From Chloranthus sessilifolius (Eukaryota > Streptophyta > Magnoliopsida > Chloranthales > Chloranthaceae), in contig CM037590.1 of NCBI GenBank assembly GCA_021018995.1, forward strand, positions 46,845,713 to 46,909,712: a DNA stretch of 64,000 bases. Direction: 5' to 3'. Within the stretch, counting starts at the first letter, position 1, and each line of letters opens with the position of its first letter. Positions 34,290 to 45,119 of this stretch are shown here, one piece after another. The position numbers and the translations under genes are program-made. Below the pieces are notes generated by a model. It was not told the origin of the DNA, searched no databases, and was given only the letters and a program-made list of their open reading frames with translations.

Positions 34290-34710
34290 CCCACTGGCTC
34301 CAAAGCACCAACTTTACCACGGGCGTTCGCATCACTGTTGGCCGAACGTCTAACCCAACTAAAAACAAAAGAAAAAGATACAATGACATCATCCTTTGTA
34401 GATTCGATGAGGTTCCTAAAACGCCAAGGGGGGTCTCGGCTCTACCAGATAACCACCTAATAACAGACTTCGAATCCCCTTCCACAATAGAGCGATGTCC
34501 TTGAAGATCGGCAAGAAGAGTCGGGCCTTGGAGGGCAGCCCTTTGTTGGGCTTCGTTATTGGTTCCATTACCGTAGGGAGAGCTAAACTCAACAATGATG
34601 TCTCCATATGATGCCTCCTCCCATCAGTCCCGGATTCCCTAAATAACATCCATCAAAGTTGAGCGTGAGTACATTGATAGGAGGTTTCAAAGAAGCCAAA
34701 ACTTTTTTTG
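34290..34710 (-). pseudogene. LINE RNase H domain remnant
   Basis: KPPINVLTLNFDGCYLGNPG is an excellent match to the start of plant LINE RNase H domains, with the first catalytic Asp present. VEGDSKSVIRWLSG about 60 residues later carries another acidic residue (family form: IEGDS-x-x-VI-x-WL). Frame changes between the two segments show it is dead. Confidence 0.78.
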
Positions 34711-34743
34711 AAGGCACCCTCAGGTTGCATAGGGACTTTCAAT

Positions 34744-36288
34744 CAGTGGCGGAACCATGTAGAGATGAGTGACGGCGAGCGCCCGCACTCAACCCAAAAA
34801 CCTTTTTAAATTTATTATGAAACCTTATTCTCTCTGACTCCAACACGTCACCCTAAACTCACACCCTCTCTCTCCCTCTTTTCTCTCTCTAAATCCCCCC
34901 GCGCCCTCCTCCTTTGCTCTCTCTAAAACCCTAAAACCCTCTCAATCGCCCTCGCCCTGTCTAAAACCCTCCCTAGCGCCCTCTTTAAAACCCTAAAACC
35001 CTATGTTCTCTCTCTAAGCGACCTTGCCCCTCTGTTTTCTCTCTAAAAACCTTGGCGCCCTCTATGCTCTCACTTTTTTCTCTCTCTAAAATCCTCTGCG
35101 ATGCCGTTGACGCCGGCCGAAGCGCTCTCCTTCTAGGCTGCCACTACCGCCCTCTCCTGTGAGCCACCGTCGCCGCCCACTCCCATCGGCCGCAGCCATC
35201 GCGTCAGTAAGATCTCCATCTTCTTCTTTTTCCGCCGCCCACTCCTACCTGCCATCGCATCAGTAAGATTTTCATCTTCTTCTTCTTCTCCTCTTTTTAT
35301 TCTTATTCTTTAACAGATTATGATTGAGAATGGTGGAACTGGAAGCTTGCCATTCTCTTGAGGTGATGGCGTGATGCACAACATAGGGATCGTAAACCCG
35401 AGACCTCAAGATTGACAGATTATGATTTAAATGGGCTCGGATTGAACCTGAGAGGCTGAGACCTCAAGATTGATTTGTGATTTTCTTTGGTTTTAATATT
35501 TATGGACAAATTATGATTTTATACCTCTATTTTTTTTAAAATGAAAGTATTAATAAATATTTTGTACAAATCAAATTCATTTATTGGAATAGTAATATAG
35601 GTTTTATATTTTTTCTGCTTATTAAAAGGGCCTTATTGGGGATTTTAAAAACATAAATAGAAAAATATATTAGATTAGAGATTTTACTGTCTTTAACATA
35701 AATTTCCATTTTTTTTTTCGACATAGAGAATTTAGGTAGTCATAACTCGAAGGAACCATGCTGAATTGTTGATTGATGATTTTCTTTGTTTTTTTACTGT
35801 TTGTGATTTTGACGTATCTCTATTTTATTGAAATGGATTAGAATAACTACAGAAGTTTTATTCATTATTTATAGGAATAATTTTTTTTACAAGGATAATA
35901 AATTAGATTTAATATTTTTTCTTAATATAAAAGGCCTTATTAGGGATTAATAGAATGAGTAAATTAGAGTAGGGGTGTCTTGTTATTAGTTTTTACAATG
36001 TGCCTATGTGTGGCTGTATTCTCTGCAAAATTTAGGATCATGCCCAACTAGAGTATTTGCTTTACTCATATGGGTTAACTCTTACATCTGGAACTACACT
36101 ACTCACCTATCCTAGTTTAGAAGGGGATTAGGTGCTTTCACCTTTTTAAAAATTTCTTTTTTTAGATGTAATTTTAATGAAAATTATATTTTATAATATA
36201 AATTAGTTTTAAATTACATTTATTGTATAAAATTTATCTCTAATTCATCTTGCGTCCCGCATAAATGAGAATCCTAGTTCCGCCACTA
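34744..36288. mobile_element. Non-autonomous hAT-like DNA element, 1.55 kb, inserted in the LINE
   Basis: Ends CAGTGGCGGAAC and GTTCCGCCACTA are terminal inverted repeats of 11-12 bp. The flanks CTTTCAAT (34736-34743) and TTTTCAAT (36289-36296) form an 8-bp target duplication with one mismatch, as expected for hAT elements, and the flanking LINE reading frame is found on both sides. The interior has no transposase. It has a CT-rich stretch with telomere-like CTAAAACCCTAAAACCCT units (34.92-35.0 kb), a GC-rich segment near 35.1-35.2 kb (CCGCCG, CATCGC), then AT-rich sequence. Confidence 0.78.
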
Positions 36289-36299
36289 TTTTCAATTAA

Positions 36300-36610
36300 A
36301 CTCTAGGTCAAGGTATCTTAGAAATTTGAGGTTCCCCTCTAGATTGGACCACAAAACGATACAAAAAGTGCTAAAAGACTCGGGCAGGACCATAGGAATT
36401 TCAAAAACCGAGAGCCAACAATTCCAAATGTTACCAACAATTTCAAAAACTAGAGGCATTGTGGGAAGTGAACCATATTTCTCATTGAGGACCCTTCTCC
36501 ATAATACATCTCCATCAGTGGCAATTCCCCAAAACCATTTAGTGAGAACGCCTTCATTTATGAGGCTGATAGGGGTGATACCAAGACCGTCAAATTCTTT
36601 GTCTCGCTAA
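36300..36610 (-). pseudogene. LINE reverse transcriptase thumb/linker remnant
   Basis: A minus-strand frame reads FDGLGITPISLINEGVLTKW then ATDGDVLWRRVLNEKYGS, matching the plant LINE segment GGLGIR-x-L-x-x-x-N-x-ALL-x-KWLWR...LWR-x-V-x-x-KYG. The frame runs unbroken for about 100 codons and stops against the hAT-like insertion. Confidence 0.8.
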
Positions 36611-36757
36611 ATGGCTAATGAGTCATTTCTCATTAAGGACTTAAATTATTAATTATATTGTGATTGAAAATTACAATCATACCCTAATTAAAAGACTTAA
36701 CTATTAGTTGTTTATTTTCTTCAAATTCTCCGAATTAGTAACTAGTACATGACAAGA

Positions 36758-37085
36758 TTAATCTTTGACCAAGGTGACACCCTTCCAACAAGAGTAAGGA
36801 TCTGCCCTTTCCAACCAGCCAAATTTATTTTCATTTCTTTCGATGATCAGATTCCATAGATGCTTCCTAGGTGAGCCGACGCAAAGTGGAAGACTGACAT
36901 ACGAAGCAGGGAGAGGAGGGAGGCATCCAAAAACATTTCCCGCCGGAGCCAAATAAGCATCGAAGACATGGACACCATAAATTTTAGTCTTGTTGAAGTT
37001 TATGGCTAATCTGATTAAAGAGTTTATGAGATTAAAAATTTCAGAAAGGTTATGACGGCATAAAATGATTGTATCCTCAGCTAAT
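36758..37085 (-). pseudogene. LINE reverse transcriptase core remnant
   Basis: The minus strand gives LAEDTIILCRHNLSEIFNL, then INFNKTKIYGVHVFD, LPPLPASYVSLPLCVGSP and RKHLWNLIIERNENKFGWLE...KGVTLVKD. This is the RT C-motif and following region (family form: FADDT...GLK-INF-KTKI-G...YLGLPLC...PVIER...WK-x-x-x-LS-x-GGR-x-TL-K). The catalytic pair DD is ED here. Confidence 0.8.
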
Positions 37086-37148
37086 TAAGATCAGAAATTA
37101 CTTTTGCATCTTTATGACATTCAGAAAAGTAAAATTTAATTTTTTTTT

Positions 37149-38990
37149 AAGGGTTTTTTGCAAATACCCCCTGAGTTATATTGATATTACAAATCACCCC
37201 CCTAGTTATAGCTATTTGCTTTAAACCCCCTGAGTTAGCATTTTGGTGTTTATAAAACACTCTCTTTAACGGATGCTACTTTAAATGATTAACCAGCCGT
37301 TAAAGAATAGCCTAAATACCATATTTATCCTTTTTAAAATTAAATTACTAAATGACCACCCTCTACACATGGTAAGAGTAATTTTAAATCCACCCCTCCA
37401 CTTATAAAAAAGAATAGTTTTAAATCCACTCACCAAATTTTTGAGTTCACTCACGCTGAAAAACATTGATTGCATTGAATCGGACGATGGAGATCATTTA
37501 TCGTCCCAACCTTTCACACGATGGATCTTAAGATCACGGTGGCACTATTAGAGTGTTGACTGCATTGAATCGGGCGATGGAGATCATTTATCGTCCCAAC
37601 CTTTCACACGATGCATCTTGAGATCATGGTGGCACCATCAGACAATTGACTGCATTGAATTGGATGATGGAGGCCATTTATCGTCTCAACCATTCACATG
37701 ATGGATCTTGAGATCATGGTGGCACCATCAGACGGTTGATTGCACTGAATCGGACGATGGAGATTGTTTATCGTCCCAACCTTTCACACGATGAATCTTG
37801 AAATCATGGTGGCACCATCAGATGGTTAATTTTTTATTTCATGTGGTACACCCAAAAAAAAATGACCTTAAAATTAATTTTAACCGTATACGTAATGTTA
37901 AGGTCACTTTTCTGAGATGTGTGTCACGTAATAAAACACTGATCGTCTAATAGTATGCCTAAACGATCTCCATCGTCTTATTTAATGCAATCAATGTGTT
38001 TTAGCGTGGGTGAACTCAAAGATTCGGTGGATGAAAGCAGACGCGGTTAGGCAATTCAATTCCTAAAAATGGGTCTTAAATCATATAGGAAATTGGAAGG
38101 ACGAGTATTTTGAGTGGAACACGTAGATTGAAGGTTTTTTTTTCAAGAATAATTGCATCGTTTGCCACAAATCCTTCATTGGTTGAGTATTCGTCCAAAC
38201 ATTGGCATCCTTTAATGGGGGAATCACACATCTGATGAGTCTTGAATCTGATGGGAGAATGAAGGGCCTTTTAGAAGAGTACCTTTAAATTCATTTCCAT
38301 CTTTTGTTCACCCACACCTAAACATTGAATTGAATCGAACGATGGAGATCATTTATCCTCCCAATCTTTCACATGATGGATCTTGAGATCATGATCGTAC
38401 CATCAGACGGTCAGTGTTTTATTTCACGTGACACACATCTCAGAAAAGTGACCTTAACATCACATGCATGCTTAAAATTGATATTAAGGTCACTTTTAGG
38501 GGTGTGTATCACATGAAATAAAAAGTCGACCGTCTGATGGTACACCCATGATCTAAAGATCAATCTCATGAAATATTGGGACGATAAAAATTCTCAATCG
38601 TTTGATTCAATGCAGTCGATCTGTTTCAGCATGGGTGAACTCAAAGATTTTGTGGGTGGATTTAAAGATACTCCTTTTAGAATAATGGTAAATTACAATG
38701 GCATGACTTATAAATAAAAGTGAATGAAGAGCCTTTTAGAATGTGATAAACTTTAATGGCATGACTTGTAAATATAAATGAATGAAGGGCCTTTTAAAAT
38801 GGTAGCATTTTTAAAATATTGGTTTCATTAAGGCCAAAATAGGCTTTCCGTCCATTAACTCACGGCTAGTTAATGGCAGGGGATTATATGAAATAGAAAT
38901 ACAAAAGTAGGGGCTGCAGAATAAATACCCATAACTCAGAGGATTTCTTATAATATTAGCATAGTAAAGGGGTATATGCCAAAAACCCTT
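37149..38990. mobile_element. 1.84-kb terminal-inverted-repeat element carrying two inverted family B blocks
   Basis: The left end AAGGGTTTTTTGCAAATACC and right end GGTATATGCCAAAAACCCTT are inverted repeats. Inside, TATTGATATTACAAATC, TTTAAACCCCCTGAG and CTCTTTAACGGATG on the left mirror TTCTTATAATATTAG, AACTCAGAGG and CCGTCCATTAACTC on the right, so the arms extend for about 150 bp. The middle contains family B sequences at 37.45-38.01 and 38.31-38.65 kb in related orientation and a 90-bp tandem array. No transposase frame. It abuts the LINE RT remnant. Confidence 0.7.
37466..37825. repeat. Exact 90-bp tandem repeat, four units
   Basis: Units start at 37466, 37556, 37646 and 37736 with TTGA(T/C)TGCA(T/C)TGAAT and each contains CGTC(C/T)CAACC(T/A)TTCACA and GATCTTGAGATCATGGTGGC. 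It is the left end of a family B element amplified in place, with the period kept at exactly 90 bp and only scattered substitutions. Confidence 0.88.
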
Positions 38991-39146
38991 TTTGTAATTG
39001 GTTAGATGAGGATAGCAGAAATTGGTGCGCCCTTAGAGATATTATGCTTAAAGCAAAAAATGATAAACCCTTTTTGTAATTGGTTAGATCAGGATAGCAG
39101 AAATTGGTGCTCCCTTAGAGATAGTACGCTTAAAGGAAAAAATGAT
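38983..39146. repeat. 82-bp direct tandem duplication at the right end of the TIR element
   Basis: AAACCCTTTTTGTAATTGG begins both copies (38983 and 39065), followed in each by TTAGAT(G/C)AGGATAGCAG and AAATTGGTGC(G/T)CCCTTAGAG. The two differ at only a few positions. On the minus strand both read KGAPISAILI, faintly like the LINE motif QGDPLSPFLF, so this may be more of the LINE on the far side of the TIR element (weak). Confidence 0.85.
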
Positions 39147-39552
39147 GAAATGATGTGGTCCAAGGCTCCTAGCTAGCAGCTCCATAAAGTGAACATAGCT
39201 CAATGAATTGCATAAACTTTTCCGTCCTCTCTCAATCCCAAATCCCCAGGTAGATCTGCGCCCATGAATCTCGGGCTCTTAAATGACTTCCTTTTGCAAA
39301 ATCCATATCCCCAATTTAAATTCAAAACGTCGAACGTACACTTATATGTATCTGAAATTACGAAATAGCCCTCCTCATGCTACTCTGCCTTTTTCAAGTG
39401 AGGTGCCCTGACAGTGCAAGATTAACTGAAAATAGATGCTAACGTGTGGCGCATCCATCCGATCCCGGGCCACGCCCTGTGAGCAATGATTCGCTAATAT
39501 ATATATATATATATATAAAGGTATTTTTACGTCAATTGATATGTACGCTATC
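39147..39552. other. Gene-free spacer with (AT)n
   Basis: Short (AT)10 at 39497-39516. ORFs here are not convincing. Confidence 0.5.
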
Positions 39553-40069
39553 GGTGGCATAAAACCTATTTTACTAATTAAGGTTAAACTTTTAAAATAT
39601 TTTAAAAGTTATATTCATTTTCAATTGTTATTCTTGACTTTTTGAAGTTTTTTTTTTAATTTATTTATTTTCTCTCTCTTCTCTCTCTCTCTCTCTCTCT
39701 CTAAAAACATGTCAAACTTACTTTTTTGAATATATTTTACTCAAAAAATATGAGTACCTAATAGCGAAATGCTAGCACCTCGGCAGCAAAACGCTAGCAC
39801 CTCGACAACGAAGCGTTAACACCCCTACACCGATGTGCCGACATCTCGCTAAAAAAAAATGGAGCATCGACGCCTCGTTTTAGGAGCGCCGATTTTTAAT
39901 AAAAAATTAATTTATTATTATTATTTTTTTTTATATATCAAAGCACTAGGGCCCTTAAATGAAGCGCTGACGCCCCTAAATCAAGGCACCGGCGCTTCGA
40001 TAATTTTTTTTTTATTTTATAATTATTTTTATCGAAGTGCTGGCGCCCTTAAAACAAGGCGTCGGCGCG

Positions 40070-40125
<56 letters not shown>

Positions 40126-40370
40126 AGCACCTAGTTTTTTGGGGTGTCTGCGCTTCGCTGTCGAGGTGTTAGCGCTTTACTACCAAGCGCCACATTTTTT
40201 GAGTAAAATATGTCTGAAAAACTAAATCTGTCATTTTCTTGAAAAAATAGAGAGAATAAAGAGAAAAGCAAGAGACTTTAAAAAAGTCAAGAATGAAACC
40301 TAGAAAGGTATTTAACTTTTAAAATATTTTAAAAGTGTAACCCTAGTTAGTAATGTAGGCCCATAACACC
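39553..40370. mobile_element. Foldback element with long inverted arms and internal GC-rich short repeats
   Basis: Left arm: GGTGGCATAAAACCTATTTT, ACTTTTAAAATATTTTAAAAG, ATTCTTGACTTTTTGAAG, TTTTACTCAAAAAATATGAG. Right arm in inverse order: TTTTTTGAGTAAAATATGTC, AAAAAGTCAAGAATGAA, TTTTAAAATATTTTAAAAGTG, GGCCCATAACACC. Arms are roughly 200 bp. The loop carries a degenerate series of GCGCC/GGCGC-containing units of about 25-35 bp (AAATGCTAGCACCTCGGCAG, AACGCTAGCACCTCGAC, GAAGCGCTGACGCC, CACCGGCGCTTCG) and a central (AT)25 run. No protein-coding frame. Confidence 0.75.
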
Positions 40371-40455
40371 CATCACTTCACAAAAGGGGGCCTACGTGTT
40401 GCGCCCATATCGATTGGGGTAGAGAAATCTCTACGCCCGAGCGCATATCCCCGAC

Positions 40456-40495
<40 letters not shown>

Positions 40496-41375
40496 CAATC
40501 TATTAAGAGAATTGGGTGGTTTTCATTTTCGTAGAGCTAACTTTCAAAATGACAAAGAATACCCTTAATGGCAAAATATTATTCTTATCCCTGCAAATTA
40601 GTTGTTGTGAAAATAGGGGGATGAATTTGTCCTTTTTTGTCAAATTCACAATTTTGGGAGACAGTTAAAACTCATTTAAAAGGAAAATAATTTAAGCAAC
40701 TATTTGGTGTATCCCAGTTCATATCGTTAAGTGGTGATGGCTTTACCTCACGAATCTTAATGTTTAAGAAAGGTTCATCTTGCAAACATTTAGGTATTTA
40801 ATACAAGTTATAAATATATTATAGAGCATGTGATACAACACCTTTTATCATTACAAAAAATAATAAATAAATTGTCTACAGTAAAGCCGAAGCAACAATC
40901 ATGAGAATTTCAGATAACCAGCTATGTTAATAATCAATTTTAGGACAATATTATCTACAATTAAAGATTCTTTTTCCACAACCAAATTAACCAAATATGT
41001 TCAGGGAAAATTTAAAGTTGCAAAGAATGTGAGGTTGCAAATACTTATACCCAGGTTATCTACAACTACCGCCTCCTCAAAAATCTCTACTTACATATAT
41101 TCTGAAATTTCTTATTATTCTCCTGGTATTCTTCTCATGTAGAAGAGAAGGAAACTCTTGAATTGGGGAGCCTTGCCGACGACCGTCATCACATCGTTGC
41201 CGAATGGACAAAGAACGTTGGAGAGAAAGGACGGTCGAAGACAGATGGCAAGCAATTTTTCACTATTTCTATAGTGCTTCTATGGAGGCTGGCAGAGGCA
41301 ATACCTTCTCTTGCTTCTTCTCAAGTAATCTCTCAACCATGGAGATTTTGTAATTTTTTATTTTATAAATTTTTA
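40371..41375. other. Gene-free AT-rich stretch
   Basis: (AT)17 at 40459-40492. Frames at 40.92-41.14 and 41.16-41.38 kb have no motif; the second is locally GC-richer (GACGACCGTCATCACATCG) and could be a gene fragment, but I cannot identify it. Confidence 0.45.
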
Positions 41376-42060
41376 TGAGTTTTTTCCAGATTTTGGTGGA
41401 TTTTTCTTTGTTTATTTTGATAAGTTATATTTTAGAGGTTTTTATGGTTTTAAAAAAAATCATTTTTTATGTATTTTTGTGAGTTTTTTTGGGTTCGTTT
41501 TGATGAGTTATATTTTAGGGGTTTTTATGGTTATTTTTTAAATCAATTTTTATGTATTTTTGTGAGAATTTTATATTTCAAGGGTTATATTTTGGTGAGT
41601 TATATTTTAGTGGTTTTTATGGTTTGTTTAAAATCATTTCTGATGTATTTCTGTAAGTATTTTTCGAATTTGGGTGGGTTTTTCTTGGTTCATTTTTCTG
41701 AGTTATATTTTAGGGGTTTTTATGATTTTTTTTTTAAAATAATTTTTTATGTATTTTTGTGAGTTTTTTTCGGATTTGGGTGGGTTTTTTTTGTTCATTT
41801 TTATGAGTTATATTTTAGGGGTTTTTATGACTTTTTTTAAGATAATTTTTTATGCATTTTTGTAAGAGTTTTTATATCGTTTGGGTTTTTTCGGATTTAG
41901 ATGATTTTTTTTTTTTTTTGCATGGGTTTTTTCCTGATGAGTTTTTATGTTTTTTAGTTTTTGATGAGCTTTTCTGAATTTTTTTGGGTTTGACATTTTT
42001 TTTTTGAAACTTTCTTTGAAAGATTTTTTTAAAATCATTTTTTTTTGTGTTTTTTAGAAT
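41376..42060. repeat. T-rich degenerate minisatellite
   Basis: The phrase GAGTTATATTTTAGGGGTTT recurs at about 41421, 41505, 41597, 41700 and 41805, each followed by TTTATG and T-rich sequence and then TTATGTATTTTTGTGAGTTT. Units grow from 84 to about 106 bp and decay into G/T-rich sequence to about 42.06 kb. The long ORFs across it are composition artefacts. A copy-by-slippage origin is likely. Confidence 0.75.
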
Positions 42061-42167
42061 TTCTGATGGGGTTTTTCCTTATTTGGTGGGCTTTTTTTTT
42101 TGGTCTGGGTTTTTTTTTTTGGGTCTGTGTTTTTTTTTTTTTTATGATTTTTGTGATTTGTTGCTGA

Positions 42168-42392
42168 TGACATGGATCAAAATTTCGTCCGATACCGATA
42201 TGTATCGGACGATACATATCGGTATTGGACTTGAACAATACGGTGCATTCAAAGTGCCGTATCGTTCATATATAGGAAAAGTTCTGAACGATACATTCAA
42301 TGTATCGTTTAGTATCGTTCGGTACCGATACATATCGGTTTTGAGCTCGAACGATACGTATCGGAATAACGAAATTTTGACCCTTGGCTGAT
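42168..42392. repeat. Family C element with recognisable termini
   Basis: Left end CATGGATCAAAATTTCGTCC, right end AACGAAATTTTGACCC. Between are CGATACCGATATGTATCGG, CGATACATATCGGTATTGG, GAACGATACATTCAATG, CGGTACCGATACATATCGG and GAACGATACGTATCGG. Outer motifs GGATCAAAAT / ATTTTGACC form terminal inverted repeats. About 225 bp, non-coding. Confidence 0.72.
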
Positions 42393-45119
42393 GAATTAAT
42401 TTTTTCCCCGATTTTGATGGTTCTTTGTATTTTTTTATCGTTTATTTTTATATCAATTTTGATGAGTTTTACCTGATTTTTTTTTTTTGGAAGTTTTCTT
42501 CTCCAACAAAAGAGAAAGTAACTATGCTTTGATCTCTACACCCACCTTCAATTTTCTCATATTTGAAGTTAAAGATTTTCATTCTTGGTTATGAAAAAAT
42601 ACCAAACAGATTGATCTTTTTTATTTCAAAAATCTTCTATTTTTATTGGTTCTAAAGTTTAAGGTATGGTTAGTACCAATTTTGTCATTGATTTTCTCTA
42701 TGAGCTTCACTTATTTTTCATATGTTTTTCAAAAATCACTCTATTTGACATCGAAAGATCGGCCACAATCATTTCTCATTCAATTTGTTCTCCTCCATCA
42801 TATCAGTTAGTGGAGGATTTATTCGTATGGAAGTTTTTTAAAAAATAGGTCTTTTAGTTTGTTGAATGATGTTTTAGATGCTTATAGTTAGCTTCTTATA
42901 ATGGCTTTATTTTTTTACTTTCTTAGTTATTTGCATGGTCATAAATAATTGTGCACTTCTTATAATGGTTTTTACTTTTTTTTTTATACAATAGCATGTT
43001 ATTGAATTATAGATTGACCAAGCACCAAACTACTGTTTATTGCTTAATTTTTCCACCCCATTAATTTCTGAGTATATTTGTTAAATATCAATTCATTAAA
43101 AACTCTGAAAACATGTTCTTAACGCAAAAAGGACTGACAACCGCAAATTGATGCCCAAATTGATTGGTCATATCTCGATCTAAAAAAATTAGGAAGCATG
43201 ATTGCATGAGACTATGCCTATACTTCTACTTTATTTTATTATTTATTCATTTTTTATTTGTTGTTCTATTTTATTAACAGCCATGAGTATACCTTTTTTT
43301 ATACTGTCAGTCAATGCTGCACAATATATACAAAGAAGCCAATAATCATGTCTTGAAGTAAAAAATTTCTGCTTTTCATCCCTTCACAATTTTTAATACA
43401 CTAAAAGTTATTTGCTTTTCGTGGTAATCTATGTGGAGCATTTATATATAGCTGCTCGCTCCATTGGTCAAACTGACTCTCAAATAATTGTTTCATAGTC
43501 CACCGGTCAATTGTTTTGTAGGAAAATGTAATTCACAGCTTTATTCTCCTGGAACCACCCATTTAGATAGATTTCAATTTTCTTATTATCTGTCTTATTT
43601 TTTATAAAATCCTTGTGTTTATTTCAATACTAATTAATTGATGAAGCATTTATATGCCAATGCCAATTGAAAAGAAAAGAACTATAAGTATTTCAAAACT
43701 GAAACCTCTTCCTACCAAGACTTCAAATGATTCTTCACATAGATTAGATATATAACATGAGATGGGAAGGACCTTATGTGAAGTTATTTAATTTTGGCTA
43801 TATAAGTAGCTATATAAATAGATAGCAAAACTCCAAAAGTAAATAAAGAGAGCGACTGTTGAAAAGTCGTAGAAACGAGAGCGAACCAAAACTACTTATA
43901 CCCCTTCATAGGTATAGAAGGAAATCTTGACTTTCAGAGTCTATAAGCCTTCATAGGTATAAAAGGAAAACTTGACTTTCACAAATAAATCTTTTCTCTA
44001 CATTAATATCCATGACTTTCACCCTTAAGCTTCAGAACCATAAACTTTAATCATGTGTAGTATGAAGCAAACAGACCAGCAGACCATTTGACAAAGAAGG
44101 GCCATGATACAAGTTCGCTCATTAGATGCCTGGATGGTGAATTTTCTTCTAAAATTTGCCCTCTCTTCGTAATGAAGATCTGTACACTACGTCCAGTTGA
44201 TTGTAATCTTCATTTTAATTTGATAAAGGGTGATGGACTCATCAACTTCAAGCGAATCCATCGAAAAAACAATAGCTTGCTTCCACAACCTCATTAATTT
44301 ACTTATCCTAAGATTGCAATGAACCCAATATTTGTTGTCTTATACTCTTAAAAAACATTTTAGTAGTTTCTTGTCAAGTCTCCACAACTCTTAATTCATG
44401 ATCTTAGAGAGAGGCAAATGATGTTGCAAGTTTGATAAGGTAGTTATAACCACAGTTATAATGTCAATGAAAGACAACGAGCTCCCTTACATGACTTGAT
44501 CCTTCAATTTTTCTTTTCAAGAACAGGAGGGCCAAGATAATGTCAAGGTAAAAAATCAACTGAACATCTTAATGAGGTTACTGATTAAATTGTAAAATGC
44601 TAGATATGTCCTTATGCGAATATCTTATCGCACGTGAAATGCTGCCATGTCACAAGCTTCGTTTTAACAAAAAGAATCTGAAATTCCAAAACTTTCTGTC
44701 ATTTTGATTACCAGGATCTCCGTTTATATTTTGACCAACTTTCTCGCTAAATCCTCAAATGATGGTTGATCTTGATCTCATAATCTCATTTTATTATCCA
44801 AGAAAGCGTGGTATTTTAGAAGGGCTGCTCTTCTACCTCACCAATGAGCAAAGCTAAGAAAAATGTGTGCTACACCTTGACGCATTTTAAATAGGAAGGT
44901 GCAAGATTCTCATGGGCTCTGTGTGTGTGTGTGTGCTCAGGCGGTTGCTTTTTTTTTTTTCAAATTTCAAGTTAACAACCTTTATGTTCTTCTACTTTAT
45001 TATTTTCCTTCTATTTTTCTGGTGCACATATAATTCAAGCTATTCTACTAAATGTTTCCTGCATTTCTCAATTTGGTCAGACATTTACACCCGAAAGCCC
45101 TTAGTCCTAGAGAAAATGA
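42393..45119. other. Gene-free AT-rich stretch upstream of the PPR fragment
   Basis: No gene and no repeat family I can name. 43.85-43.98 kb has a direct repeat of CTTCATAGGTATA(G/A)AAGGAAA with CTTGACTTTCA. (GT)7 occurs near 44.92 kb. There is no PPR-coding sequence in any frame upstream of 45.12 kb, which matters for judging the truncated gene that follows. Confidence 0.55.

Larger units (their letters stand above)
34172..37148 (-). mobile_element. L1-type LINE, minus strand, split by a hAT-like insertion
   Basis: The 3' end is at 34172-34192 (plus-strand T-run followed by AATGAATAGGATTTCATT, the LINE tail). RNase H starts LNFDGCYLGNPGLMGGG at about 34.66 kb and continues VEGDSKSVIRWLSG at about 34.47 kb. 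The frame is broken at 34744, where another element is inserted, and resumes at 36289 with the RT thumb (36610-36300: GLGITPISLINEGVLTKWFW, VLWRRVLNEKYGS). Upstream are PASYVSLPLCVGSP with GVTLVKD (36.76-36.89 kb) and LAEDTIILCR at about 37.06 kb, where the catalytic F/YADD has become AED. The zf-RVT part is missing between 36.3 kb and the RNase H, so there is also a deletion. It is not functional. Confidence 0.8.

Noticed and set aside
34920..35005. Interstitial telomere array
   Set aside because: CTAAAACCCT units are few, degenerate (extra A) and embedded in the CT-rich interior of a hAT-like element, so a chromosome-fusion relic is unlikely.
41469..42391. Phe/Tyr-rich plus-strand ORFs of 97 and 114 codons
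   Set aside because: They follow from the T-rich minisatellite and a family C element; no domain and strong composition bias.
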